DNA from: Thermoplasmata archaeon
GTDB taxonomy: Archaea > Thermoplasmatota > Thermoplasmata > Thermoplasmatales > Thermoplasmataceae
Length of the DNA stretch: 64,000 nucleotides
Direction: 5' to 3'
Assembly: GCA_021797355.1 (NCBI GenBank)
Contig: JAJZZX010000002.1
Location: forward strand, 1-64,000
Below the pieces are notes generated by a model. That model saw only the letters and a program-made list of their open reading frames with translations, did no database searches and was not told the DNA's origin. Position numbers and translations under genes: made by a program. Of the stretch, positions 44,861 through 53,757 are shown one piece after another. The stretch's first letter is position 1; every line of letters starts with the position of its first letter.

Positions 44861-47080
44861 ATGATCGAGGTACAGGAAAAGCAGGAAATTAAGAAGGCAG
44901 GAACCCTACTGAGTGTAAATGACTTTTCAGTCACATTTGATACCTATGAAGGGAGGCTCAAGGCACTTGAAGACGTTAACCTGAGCCTGAACAATGGAGA
45001 ATCCCTCGGAATAATAGGCGAGAGCGGATCAGGAAAGACAACTCTGGCTACTGCCATTATGGGCCTTATTTCTGACAATGCCGAAATAGGAGGCAACATT
45101 CAGTTCAATGGAGATGTCATAATAGACAGTGAACATTTCGGAAAAGCCTACAGGAAACTTAAGCGAAAGGAGAGAAAGATACTTTCAGAAAAGCTGATTT
45201 CAATGAGATGGAAAGACATCTCAATGGTCTTCCAGGGCTCCATGAATGCATTCAATCCGGCTTATACCATAGAAAAGCAGATAGGTGAGGTTTTCCGCAT
45301 TCACACCAATCTTAATGATAAGGAGATTGAGCAGCGTTCAATCGAGGTCATTCAATCGGCAGGGCTTAACAGATCAGCTTTAAAAGCCTATCCTCATGAG
45401 CTGAGCGGAGGAATGAAGCAGAGGGCAGTCATAGCAATGGCACTGGCACTTTCCCCGAAACTCGTGATTGCGGATGAACCAACAACAGGCCTTGACGTCA
45501 TCACTCAGGCAAAGATAATATCCGAACTGAAAAGGCTAAGAGGGACAGCCATAAACTCCATGATAGTGATATCGCACGATGTGGGTGTAGTATCGCAGCT
45601 CGCTGACAGGGTTGTTGTGCTTTATTCCGGGCGGATAATGGAAATTGGGCCAACATGGGATGTCTATAAAAAATCTCTCAATCCATATACTAGAGCATTA
45701 CTCAGCAGCTACCCTTCAATAGACAGCACTAAATCGCACATAGAAGGCATTCCAGGGGCACTGCCCGATCCTCTTTCAGAGAGGCCAGGATGTTATTTTG
45801 CCCCAAGATGTAAGTATGCTGACAACCTTTGCAGCACTGTAGTGCCTGAACTGAAGGAAGTTGCGCCAGGCAGGTTCAGCAGATGCCATTATTCAGAAAA
45901 ATTTCTCGATGGTGAATTTGTTGAGGAATCGAAACCGCATTCATCAGAGAAACTTGGTTACAGGCCTAGGGAGCCCATAATAAAGGCTGATCAACTAACA
46001 GAGTACTTCAGCCTAAGGACAAAAACCTATGGCCAGCTCTATGGAAAGGAAGAGGCTACAAGAATTGTCAGGGCTGTTGATCATATTGATATGGAAATAA
46101 GAAGGGGCGAGATATTTGGCGTCGTGGGTGAAAGCGGTTCTGGCAAGACCACACTGGGAAGAGTAATCCTCAAGCTCCTGGAGCCAACTTCTGGAAAGGT
46201 CTTATTTTATGCGGTGGGGAACAAGCTCAGTTATAATAGAGATACAGATACCCATGATCTGCCGGAACCCGTCGATTCAAAGGAATATATGGAAATAGAT
46301 GTTTCTGGGGTCCACGAACGTTCAGAAGAAATGAAAATCTTCAGGCGGCAGACTCAGCTTATTTTCCAGGACCCTTACGATTCCATCGATCCAAAGCAGA
46401 CGGTGTTTAGCATAGTTGAGGAACCTATTATTGCGCACAGGGTAACAAATGATCCACTGAAGATATCTGACATGGTAAATGAAGTGCTAGGGGTGGTGCG
46501 CCTCAATCCTCCAGAAAGTTACACAGACAGGTATCCCCATGAACTCTCTGGTGGGGAAAGGCAGAGGGTGGCTGCTGCCAGGGCACTGGTACTCCGCCCT
46601 GAATTTCTTGTCGCAGACGAACCCATTTCAATGCTCGACGTCTCTCTTAGGGCAGGCTTCATGAATCTGATTCTCGATCTGCGCAACAGATTCGGAATTA
46701 CTGTAATGTTCATCACACATGATCTTGCATCTGCCCGTTACCTGTGCGACAGAATAATGGTTATGTATCTGGGTGTTAGTGTGGAGAGCGGAGAATCAGA
46801 GCAGGTAATGAGGAATCCACTTCATCCTTACACGAAAGCCCTAATACGGGCAGTACCCAAACCGAATCCAAATTGGGATCCATCCAGGATAGATATCAAG
46901 GGGGAGATAGGCAATGCAATAGATGTCCCCAAAGGTTGCCGCTTCTTCAGGAGGTGCCCATACGCAAGGGAGATATGCGAGACAACACCTCCTCCAAGGA
47001 AGGAACCGGAGAAGGATCACTGGTATTTGTGCCACTTTACTCAGGATGAATTGAACACCTTCAGGAGCTTTAACCAGTAA
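44861..47080 (+). CDS. Peptide ABC transporter ATPase, fused DppD-DppF
   Basis: A 739-residue cytoplasmic subunit with two complete nucleotide-binding domains. Domain 1: Walker A GESGSGKTT (53-61), signature ELSGGMKQR, Walker B LVIADEPTTGLD, then the OppD-type C-terminal cysteine region (GCYFAPRCKYADNLC). Domain 2 from about 375: Walker A GESGSGKTT, signature ELSGGERQR, Walker B FLVADEPISMLD and a second Cys motif (GCRFFRRCPYAREIC). The Cys motifs are typical of peptide and nickel importer ATPases and can bind an iron-sulfur cluster. A single fused chain replaces the usual pair. It begins one base after the DppC stop. Confidence 0.95.
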   Translation: MIEVQEKQEIKKAGTLLSVNDFSVTFDTYEGRLKALEDVNLSLNNGESLGIIGESGSGKTTLATAIMGLISDNAEIGGNIQFNGDVIIDSEHFGKAYRKLKRKERKILSEKLISMRWKDISMVFQGSMNAFNPAYTIEKQIGEVFRIHTNLNDKEIEQRSIEVIQSAGLNRSALKAYPHELSGGMKQRAVIAMALALSPKLVIADEPTTGLDVITQAKIISELKRLRGTAINSMIVISHDVGVVSQLADRVVVLYSGRIMEIGPTWDVYKKSLNPYTRALLSSYPSIDSTKSHIEGIPGALPDPLSERPGCYFAPRCKYADNLCSTVVPELKEVAPGRFSRCHYSEKFLDGEFVEESKPHSSEKLGYRPREPIIKADQLTEYFSLRTKTYGQLYGKEEATRIVRAVDHIDMEIRRGEIFGVVGESGSGKTTLGRVILKLLEPTSGKVLFYAVGNKLSYNRDTDTHDLPEPVDSKEYMEIDVSGVHERSEEMKIFRRQTQLIFQDPYDSIDPKQTVFSIVEEPIIAHRVTNDPLKISDMVNEVLGVVRLNPPESYTDRYPHELSGGERQRVAAARALVLRPEFLVADEPISMLDVSLRAGFMNLILDLRNRFGITVMFITHDLASARYLCDRIMVMYLGVSVESGESEQVMRNPLHPYTKALIRAVPKPNPNWDPSRIDIKGEIGNAIDVPKGCRFFRRCPYAREICETTPPPRKEPEKDHWYLCHFTQDELNTFRSFNQ

Positions 47081-47099
47081 TATTGCCGCTGTCAAGATA

Positions 47100-47486
47100 A
47101 TGTGGGAGAATAACGATAATGAGCCGGAACAGGCAGTAAGGAGGGCTGTAGCAGAGGCTAGGATAAAGTATATCAAACCTCCGCTCATAGCGTTGCTTTT
47201 GCTTCTGGCATTGCCACTTCTTTCCGCAATAGCATACGGATTTGGGCCTTACCTGACATACATGCCAGATATAGTATTCATAGCGGCAATAGTGGTGATA
47301 TTCTTTGGAGCTTGGTATGATTTTGGTGCTAATGCATACCTTAAGGATTTGAAAGATCTCTACCACAAGACACCCACAGATGCAGATATGGCATACATTC
47401 AGAAGCAGCAGTTCATTCTAACAGTTCTTTATATTCTAATAGGCCTGATTTACATAGCTTCTGCAGTAGTCATTTATCTGATCTAG
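47100..47486 (+). CDS. Small membrane protein downstream of the importer ATPase
   Basis: A 128-residue protein with a charged N-terminus (EQAVRRAVAEARIKYIKPP) and three or four hydrophobic segments (PPLIALLLLLALPLLSAIAYG; DIVFIAAIVVIFFGAWY; ILTVLYILIGLIYIASAVVI). No family is recognised. It starts about 20 bases after the ATPase stop on the same strand, so it belongs to the importer operon. A different small membrane protein occupies the same place behind the second, decayed Opp gene set (53384), which suggests a recurrent accessory role. Confidence 0.68.
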   Translation: MWENNDNEPEQAVRRAVAEARIKYIKPPLIALLLLLALPLLSAIAYGFGPYLTYMPDIVFIAAIVVIFFGAWYDFGANAYLKDLKDLYHKTPTDADMAYIQKQQFILTVLYILIGLIYIASAVVIYLI

Positions 47487-47565
47487 GTTTAGTAAGATCA
47501 GAAGCGCCGAAACATTGTATGTGCGTTCCAGATTGCCTTCACTTCATCACAAAGAATTTTAGGTT

Positions 47566-47632
47566 GAGGATTCCCCAAAACAACCCGATTTATTGTATAG
47601 ATCTTCCTGTACAGTAGATAGTGTATTGAATC
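47566..47632 (+). repeat. Relic end of an IS5-type element
   Basis: GAGGATTCCCCAAAAC followed by about 50 bases shows clear similarity to the left end of the intact IS5-family element at 50648 (GAGGATTTCCCAAAAC and the following bases, for example TTCCTG-ACA). The relic is cut by the IS256-family element at about 47633. Confidence 0.55.
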
Positions 47633-48859
47633 TGCTGTAAAATTGAAAAGGTCCTGCACAATTCGGATTTGAAGAGGCGAAAATATGCAGGACCAGTTAG
47701 TTGTAGTGAAAGAGGTAATAAGTATTTTCCTGAAAGACCGGAAGGAAGGAAAGAGGCAGCTAATAGAATGGTTTCTCAATGACGTCATGGATGAGGAGGC
47801 AAGAGTGCAGCTCGCATCCATGCCATACGAGAGAACAGAAGAAAGGAAAGGACACAGGAACGGAACGAGAACAAGGAAACTGAAGACAGTCGACGGTGCA
47901 CTGGAACTGAAGAAACCACAGATAAGGGAGTTTCCCTTCAGGACCGCCGTCTTTGACCGCTATTCCAGGGTTGAGAAGGCTCTTGATTCAGTTATACTGG
48001 AATCATACATCCAGGGTGTGTCCACAAGGAATGTCAAGAGCATAGTTGAGAGCCTGGATATGGAGAACGTATCCGCATCATACGTGTCAACCCTGGCCTC
48101 TGAACTTGATTCAAGAGTGAGGGAATTCCTTGAGAGGCCCATTGAATCACCAATGAAATTCATCTACATAGATGCAACATACTTCAAGGTGCGTGAAAAT
48201 GGAAAGTACAGGAGTAGGGCACTCTATGTGTGCATAGGCATCAACCCGGAGGGGAGGAGGGAGATACTTTCAGCCAGGCTCTATGATTCCGAGACAGAGA
48301 TTGAATGGGAATCATTCTTTGATGATCTGAAGAGCAGGGGTCTCACAGGTGTGGAGCTTGTGATATCTGACGGGCATAAGGGGATACAGGAATCCGTGAC
48401 AAAATCCTTCCCTGGCGCAGCATGGCAGTACTGCCATGTCCATTTCATGCGCAATCTGATGAAGCTGATTCCGAAGAAGAAGCAGTCGTCTGTCATGCAG
48501 ATAATAAAGCAGGCACTTGAGAATGAATCACTTGTGTCAGAGGCACAGGACACACTTGTTAAAGAGGGTCTCCATAAAGTATCCGAGATGTTCGAGAGAT
48601 GGTACCCGTCACTGTACAATTACAAGGCGTACAGTGAATCATGCCAGAGGAGGCTGAGAACAACAAATGTGCTGGAGAGGCCTAACCTGGAATTCAAGAG
48701 GAGAACGAAAAAGATAGGAGCATTTCCATCAGAACAGTCTCTTCTGAGACTTGTTGTGACAATAATGATGGACATAAATGAAGAGTGGATAACAGGGAGA
48801 AGATATATGAACATGGAGGAGAATTAGGGAATGTACAGGATCTTTTCGAAATTACAGCA
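47633..48859 (+). mobile_element. IS256-family insertion sequence
   Basis: The outer ends are imperfect inverted repeats of about 30 bases: left end starts TGCTGTAAAATTGAAAAGG and the right end, read inward, starts TGCTGTAATTTCGAAAAGA. Both continue with TCCTG-ACA. Between them lies one intact transposase gene. No clean target duplication is visible. The element sits inside a relic end of an IS5-type element. Confidence 0.82.
47685..48827 (+). CDS. IS256-family (mutator-type) transposase
   Basis: A 380-residue DDE transposase. The order of motifs is typical: GHRNGTRTRKLKT near the N-terminus, the first Asp in FIYIDATYFKV, the second in ELVISDGHKGI, followed by WQYCHVHFMRNL, and the terminal Glu in TTNVLERPN, then EFKRRTKKIGAFPS. 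Length and motif set look intact, so the element may still be mobile. It lies downstream of the importer operon in the same orientation. Confidence 0.95.
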   Translation: MQDQLVVVKEVISIFLKDRKEGKRQLIEWFLNDVMDEEARVQLASMPYERTEERKGHRNGTRTRKLKTVDGALELKKPQIREFPFRTAVFDRYSRVEKALDSVILESYIQGVSTRNVKSIVESLDMENVSASYVSTLASELDSRVREFLERPIESPMKFIYIDATYFKVRENGKYRSRALYVCIGINPEGRREILSARLYDSETEIEWESFFDDLKSRGLTGVELVISDGHKGIQESVTKSFPGAAWQYCHVHFMRNLMKLIPKKKQSSVMQIIKQALENESLVSEAQDTLVKEGLHKVSEMFERWYPSLYNYKAYSESCQRRLRTTNVLERPNLEFKRRTKKIGAFPSEQSLLRLVVTIMMDINEEWITGRRYMNMEEN

Positions 48860-48934
48860 AATCATGTACACTATCTCCGTAACACGTGATTCTCCGACAT
48901 AATTGTTATCGTAAAATTCTGAGAGTTATGATTA

Positions 48935-50167
48935 TTAAGCCTCTCTTTGAAGTTCCATGTCTGACTGGAACGAAATAGATTTAAGGAAAACAAATTCAAA
49001 GATAGAAACTATTACCGCGGAAAAACCAAAAATGAAAATTGTTAACCATTCACTATAGTGAGCCAACAGATATCCAATCAAAGGAAATGCAATAACCATC
49101 GGAATTGTAAGAACGAGATCTTTTATATTTATTACTTTAGCTCTCTTATCTTTAGGGACAAGTTTCTGATACCATACTCTCAAAGGTATATTCAACAATT
49201 CAGAAAAAATACCGTTAACAAGTAAAATCATAGCCATTACGATAACTATTATGCCTTCAGCGAAAAGAGAAAGGCCCATTATTGACATGACTAGACCTTC
49301 TCCACCAGAACCAACAAGTAAATAAGTTAGCAATTTTCTATTTCTCTTTCCAATTATTATGGATCCACCAAGGAGCATTCCCACAAGTTCACAAATATAA
49401 AATACGCTCAAAGAAATCGATCCTATAGATGTGTTTTCTACGGCTATTGTTGGTATAATAATTGCCATGCCAGATGTCAAGAAATTGAATAGAAATCCAA
49501 AAATAATCGTATAAAGAATCATCTTTTGAGTTTTCAGGAATACGAATGTTTCTTTCGTCTCTTTCCAAATGTGTATCTTTTCTATCTTTTCAGAACGGCC
49601 GAATTTTCTCAAGCCGATATATATGATTATAGCAGAGAGCAAAAATGAAGTTGCGTCTACAAGCAACAACATGCCCCAGGAAATAGAAGAAAATCCTAGC
49701 CCAGCTATTACATAACCTCCGATCATCGAAGCATTTATGCCCATTGACAGAAGTGCATTGCGCTTGTCAAGATCTTTGTGTACTATGTCTGGGAGTAGCG
49801 AGAAACTTGCAGGGTTGTAGAAAGTTTCGCCTATACTTGTTCCTATTACTGCAAGCACAATGAACAGTATAAAGTAAGTATAAGCAAAAAAATATGACAG
49901 GGAAACAGACAACATCAAGAAGAACATGATAAAATCGGAAAAGAAAAGGTTCTTCACTCTATTTGTTCGATCTATTAAATATCCACTTACACCAGTAGAT
50001 ATTATCCATACGAGAAATTCTGCGGAAAAAATCAATCCAAACAGGAAAGTGGACTTAGTTATATACAGGATAACAAGTGGAATAATTAACGTTCTTATGC
50101 CATCGCCAATGGTTGAAACGGAAGATGACAGAAACAATGAGTAAAAATCATGGTTCTCTTTATCCAT
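48935..50167 (-). CDS. MFS exporter (EntS-like), A+T-rich island gene
   Basis: A 410-residue protein with about 12 membrane segments. The loop after TM2 reads SGYLIDRTNRVKNLFFSDF, a version of MFS motif A, and GETFYNPASFSLLPDIV is typical of EntS/MefA-like drug or siderophore exporters. The A+T-rich base composition differs visibly from neighbouring genes, a sign of transfer. Its ATG overlaps the 3' end of a radical-SAM/SPASM gene, so the two were an operon, perhaps making and exporting a modified peptide. The 5' part of the partner has been lost to an IS insertion, so this operon has probably lost its promoter. Confidence 0.85.
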   Translation of the reverse strand: MDKENHDFYSLFLSSSVSTIGDGIRTLIIPLVILYITKSTFLFGLIFSAEFLVWIISTGVSGYLIDRTNRVKNLFFSDFIMFFLMLSVSLSYFFAYTYFILFIVLAVIGTSIGETFYNPASFSLLPDIVHKDLDKRNALLSMGINASMIGGYVIAGLGFSSISWGMLLLVDATSFLLSAIIIYIGLRKFGRSEKIEKIHIWKETKETFVFLKTQKMILYTIIFGFLFNFLTSGMAIIIPTIAVENTSIGSISLSVFYICELVGMLLGGSIIIGKRNRKLLTYLLVGSGGEGLVMSIMGLSLFAEGIIVIVMAMILLVNGIFSELLNIPLRVWYQKLVPKDKRAKVINIKDLVLTIPMVIAFPLIGYLLAHYSEWLTIFIFGFSAVIVSIFEFVFLKSISFQSDMELQREA

Positions 50168-50647
50168 TTCCTCTACCTGTTTCTTTCATCACTCTTTTAG
50201 TGAGATGGCAAATAAGTGTATCTGGACTCGTTCGGTCTCCAGACAAGATTGATGTATATGGGCAACCTAAGCTGCAGACATTCAAATATGAACAGTTCAA
50301 GCAGGGTCCGTTTTTATACTTGGTAACGAGATTTCTCCAATCTAAAAAAACAGAAGATTGATACAACGCTTTAAGAGAATCTACATTTTCGATTGATACA
50401 GCATAAGGTGGCTCAGAAAGTGCTATGCATGGGGATATATTATTATTTGGGTGCATTACGATCTGTCCTTCGAATCCCCCACAGTATAATGACGCTCTTC
50501 CTTCGAAAATTGGCTTTATAAAATTATCATAAAATTCACCGGTCAATAGCTTGTATTTTTCGACGAGTTCCTTGTTCACATCCATTATCGTATCGATTAA
50601 CTGTTTTAAATCCATGTTATTTAAGTTGTAAGGATAATTTAGATTAA
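50160..50647 (-). pseudogene. 5'-truncated radical SAM/SPASM peptide maturase
   Basis: Only the C-terminal part of about 160 residues remains. It carries a SPASM-type cysteine pattern: YCGGFEGQIVMHPNNNISPC, then CLNCSYLNVCSLGCPY, and a last Cys in DTLICHL. The radical SAM core with CxxxCxxC is absent, because at 50648 the reading frame runs into the inverted repeat of an IS5-family element. SPASM proteins mature ribosomal peptides or enzyme cofactors. The overlapping MFS gene would be the exporter. No precursor peptide gene was found. Confidence 0.72.
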
Positions 50648-51768
50648 GAGGATTTCCCAAAACCATTCGAAATAGTACAATGCCTTTCCTGAACATTGTA
50701 AAATCAACCAATCATGCCTGAAATATATGGAAGCATGGTGAATTTCACCATGTTTTTCCCCGTATTTTCCTGATTGTCGATGGCTTACGCTATCCTGTCA
50801 AGAAATCTTGCCCTTACAAGGTTGTAGCACATGGCAGTGAAGTATGTCTTCACTCTCACCCTCTGCACTGTCGTGACCATCACATGGAAGAAATGGAACA
50901 CACTCTTCATGAAGGCGAAGGGATGTTCCACCGCCGATCTGATCCTGGATATTCTGAGATTCCTGCGTATACTCTTCACTGGAAGTGAATGCCCTCTCAC
51001 TGCACGATCCATGGTTCCATTGATGCCTTTGCATTCAGATCCGAAATAACCCTTATCACGATAGCATATGATTCCCGGTAAGGAAAGGTCGATCTGCGAA
51101 TCATGCACATTTGCAGGTGTAACTGACAGTCTCTCTATGATCTTAATCTCGTTCACAAGAGTATGTGCTTTATACCCGAAGTGTTGCTCATGATTCTTTG
51201 TGGCGGATGCACCATCACTTGATCTCCTGGTTTTGGCATCCTCTCCCCTGGGTTTGCCATACTCTCCCCTGTCAGCCTCTATGAATGATGCGTCCTGCAT
51301 TGTTCCTTTCTTGATTCTTATTCGCTTAGCCATGATCTGCTCTGTTATTTCATTGAAAACAAGACGATCCTTTCCTGTTTTTGATAATCGTTCCCTGAAG
51401 TACCATATTGTATTTCGATCAGGCAACTTCTCAGGATATCCAAGGAAGTTCATGAACGATATCCTGTCTCGGATTTCTCTTTCTATTTGGGGATCCGAGA
51501 GGTTATACCACTGTTGCAATAGTAGAATTTTGACCATTAGAATTGGATCATAATTGGGTCTTCCGCCCTTCTCTGTGTCGTTGCTGAAAAGATCAGCAAG
51601 AATGGGCCTGATCCTCTCGAAGTCAATGCGGTCAGATATGCCGGTTAAGGGATCACCAAGGGCTTCGATCTCCTTGTAGAGTTCAGACAATCCTGTGTGG
51701 TAAAGGTTCATGATATTAGATCATGAGGTCATGAAAAAGGGTTTCGGTGGGAGTTTTTGGAAATCCTC
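50648..51768 (-). mobile_element. IS5-family insertion sequence
   Basis: Terminal inverted repeats are GAGGATTTCCCAAAAC at 50648 and, read inward from 51768, GAGGATTTCCAAAAAC. They enclose one transposase gene on the minus strand. The left flank is a truncated SPASM gene and the right flank a truncated oppD gene. The bases directly outside the two ends do not match, so no target duplication remains. That points to recombination or deletion after insertion. Confidence 0.8.
50785..51711 (-). CDS. IS5-family transposase
   Basis: A 308-residue DDE transposase. The N-terminal part has ILMVKILLLQQWYNLSDPQIE and RNTIWYFRERL, typical of IS5/IS1182-like enzymes. Catalytic acidic residues are in TMQDASFIEAD, CYRDKGYFGS and RSAVEHPFAFMKSVF. 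Length and motifs look complete. Its start codon lies about 55 bases inside the right inverted repeat. Confidence 0.93.
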   Translation of the reverse strand: MNLYHTGLSELYKEIEALGDPLTGISDRIDFERIRPILADLFSNDTEKGGRPNYDPILMVKILLLQQWYNLSDPQIEREIRDRISFMNFLGYPEKLPDRNTIWYFRERLSKTGKDRLVFNEITEQIMAKRIRIKKGTMQDASFIEADRGEYGKPRGEDAKTRRSSDGASATKNHEQHFGYKAHTLVNEIKIIERLSVTPANVHDSQIDLSLPGIICYRDKGYFGSECKGINGTMDRAVRGHSLPVKSIRRNLRISRIRSAVEHPFAFMKSVFHFFHVMVTTVQRVRVKTYFTAMCYNLVRARFLDRIA

Positions 51769-52037
51769 ATATATTCTTCAACCCAAAACATCCATATACG
51801 ACGGGCTTGCTAGCTTCCATTCCGAGAGAATTTGGAAAGGAACGGCGGAATATGAAATTGAACACAATTCCAGGAAGCGTGCCAAATCTCATAACTCCCC
51901 CGTCAGGCTGCAGGTTCCATCCCAGGTGCAAGTTTGCCATGGAGGTATGCAGTGAAAAGAAACCGAAGCTTATAGAGATTGAAGGCGGTCACAAGGTAGC
52001 TTGTTTTCTTTATTCAAGTGAAACGGAGGGGAACTGA
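51769..52037 (+). pseudogene. oppD 3' remnant (ABC ATPase tail)
   Basis: A frame of about 88 residues starting at the IS border reads IFFNPKHPYTTGLLASIP, then GSVPNLITPPSGCRFHPRCK and FAMEVC. This is the C-terminal oligopeptide-ATPase domain; the nucleotide-binding domain is missing. The stop overlaps the start of the following oppF (TGATG), the normal operon arrangement. The rest of this second Opp gene set (binding protein, permeases) is not present. Confidence 0.82.
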
Positions 52038-53418
52038 TGGCAGAAGACGGAAACATAATCCTTTACGTTTCCCATCTCAAGAAGTATTTTGACATAAATA
52101 ATGGGCTCAGGAAGACTGGCACAGTCAAGGCAGTAGATGATGTCACATTCACCCTCAGGAGGGGGGAAACACTGGGAATAGTTGGCGAGACAGGGTGCGG
52201 CAAAACAACACTTGGGAGGACAATACTGCACCTTACAAACCCTACGGATGGCGACGTATATTTCGATCTGCCACAGGAACTTATGGAGGAGATCATCGCA
52301 ACAGATAGAAGATTCCATGATCTTGCATCACAACCCTCCAGAAGCCAGGAGGAGGAAAACGAATTCCAAGAACTTAGGCGTAAGATAGACAGATTCAGGT
52401 CGGAATATTCGTTAACGAGGAAGTCCCAAAGAAAGCTGAAGGAATACAGAAAGAAGATGCAGCCGGTATTCCAGGATCCATTCAGCTCACTTGACCCCAG
52501 AAAACTCATCAAGGATATTATAGCTGAGCCAATGAAGCTACTGACAGATTATTCAGACGATGAAATCCTTGAAAAGGAGAAGGCCCTTGTTGAGGAAATA
52601 GGACTGGGATACTTAGAGCCATAGCCATAGAACCCCTAATGCTTGTTCTGGATGAGCCAACATCTGCCCTTGACGTATCTGTTCAGGCACAGATTCTCAA
52701 CATTCTCAGGGATATCCAGCAGAAGAGGGATCTGTCATACCTGTTTATTTCCCACCATCTACACGTGATCAGGATGATGTCAGACAAGGTGGCTGTAATG
52801 TACCTCGGCCAGATAGTTGAGATTGCCGACACCGAGGAACTTTTCTCCCGGATGTTTCATCCATACACCAAGGCACTTCTCTCAGCCATTCCACTCCCTG
52901 ATCCAAACATAAAGAGAGAACGGACAATTCTGGAAGGCGATATCCCAAGCCCAGCAAATCCTCCGGCAGGTTGTTATTTCCATACGCGGTGCCCCTCAGC
53001 CATGAGGACCTGCGGATGGACTCCCAGAGATATGGGAGAACCGCTGAGAAAAATGTTTGACCAGTACAGGAACCCAGAGGTTCTTGCCCTACCCAGGGTT
53101 GACGACATAGAACTGGACGAGGAAGAACGCAGAATAACAATCTCTTTTGATTCACCAATATCTGCTGAACATATGGATACAATAAGAGGCCTCGTTGAGA
53201 AGGAAAGCCTGCAGAAGAATGGCGTAAGATTTCTGGCCATCAGCAAAATTGAAGCAGGTATGGACGGATCTTCAGTTGTTATGGAAATGATCGAGCCTTC
53301 AAAACCTAAGCTAACTGAGATTAAGCCGGACCACTATGTCTCCTGCCTTCTTTACGAGGAGCAGACCGGGCTGGAGGAGTTGGATGAGGGAGCAACCCAG
53401 AGTATACTACAAGGATAA
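52037..53418 (+). pseudogene. oppF with an internal deletion across the ABC signature motif
   Basis: The first part (52037-52624) has Walker A GETGCGKTT near residue 55, a long charged insertion with a predicted coiled coil (about 85-140) and the Q-loop region PVFQDPFSSLDPRK, then stops in LGYLEP-TAG. The second part, in another frame, resumes with IAIEPLMLVLDEPTSALD (Walker B) and runs through the H-loop and the Cys motif GCYFHTRCPSAMRTC to 53418. The intervening stretch that should read like YPHELSGGQ...RALA is gone, roughly 15-20 residues. The protein cannot form an ATP sandwich. The C-terminal part also carries about 90 residues not usual for OppF. Confidence 0.85.
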
Positions 53419-53731
53419 AAGCCAGTACCAGGATGTATCTGCAAAGGATCTGACAAGAAAGCAACTTTTCAGATACATCTTCGATGATTTCTTCCGTGCT
53501 TCTTATATTGTCCTTATGCTATTTATTGACGTAATAATAATAGCGCAGTTTTTCTACTTTATACCAGGTTTCCAGAGCGGCATATCACTCTTCTCTACAC
53601 TTTTTCCGCACGGCAACCTCCTAATATACTATACCGGGACATTAATTGCGTTCAGCGAAATTCTCTGTATTTATTACCAAGCCAGATTATTCAGGATAAT
53701 ATGGCCAAGAAAACCGATTAATTCTGATTAG
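53384..53731 (+). CDS. Small membrane protein behind the decayed oppF
   Basis: A 115-residue protein, start ATG 53384 with GGAG a few bases upstream, overlapping the 3' end of oppF. The charged N-terminus REQPRVYYKDKSQYQDVSA is followed by a helix (RKQLFRYIFDDFFRASY) and two hydrophobic segments (IVLMLFIDVIIIAQFFYFI; LIYYTGTLIAFSEILCIYY). No family is recognised. It corresponds in position to the membrane protein at 47100 behind the intact importer. It may still be translated although its operon is broken. Confidence 0.62.
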   Translation: MREQPRVYYKDKSQYQDVSAKDLTRKQLFRYIFDDFFRASYIVLMLFIDVIIIAQFFYFIPGFQSGISLFSTLFPHGNLLIYYTGTLIAFSEILCIYYQARLFRIIWPRKPINSD

Positions 53732-53757
53732 CCAAAAATATGGAGATATGGGAAGAC

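Noticed and set aside
47625-48868. Target-site duplication of the IS256 element
   Set aside because: The flanks share only AATC at the borders, which may belong to the inverted repeats; not enough to call a duplication.
47566-51768. Whole block as a classical composite transposon bounded by IS5 ends
   Set aside because: The outer ends are not in an arrangement with matching target duplications, and the left end is only a fragment. A recombination scar explains it better.
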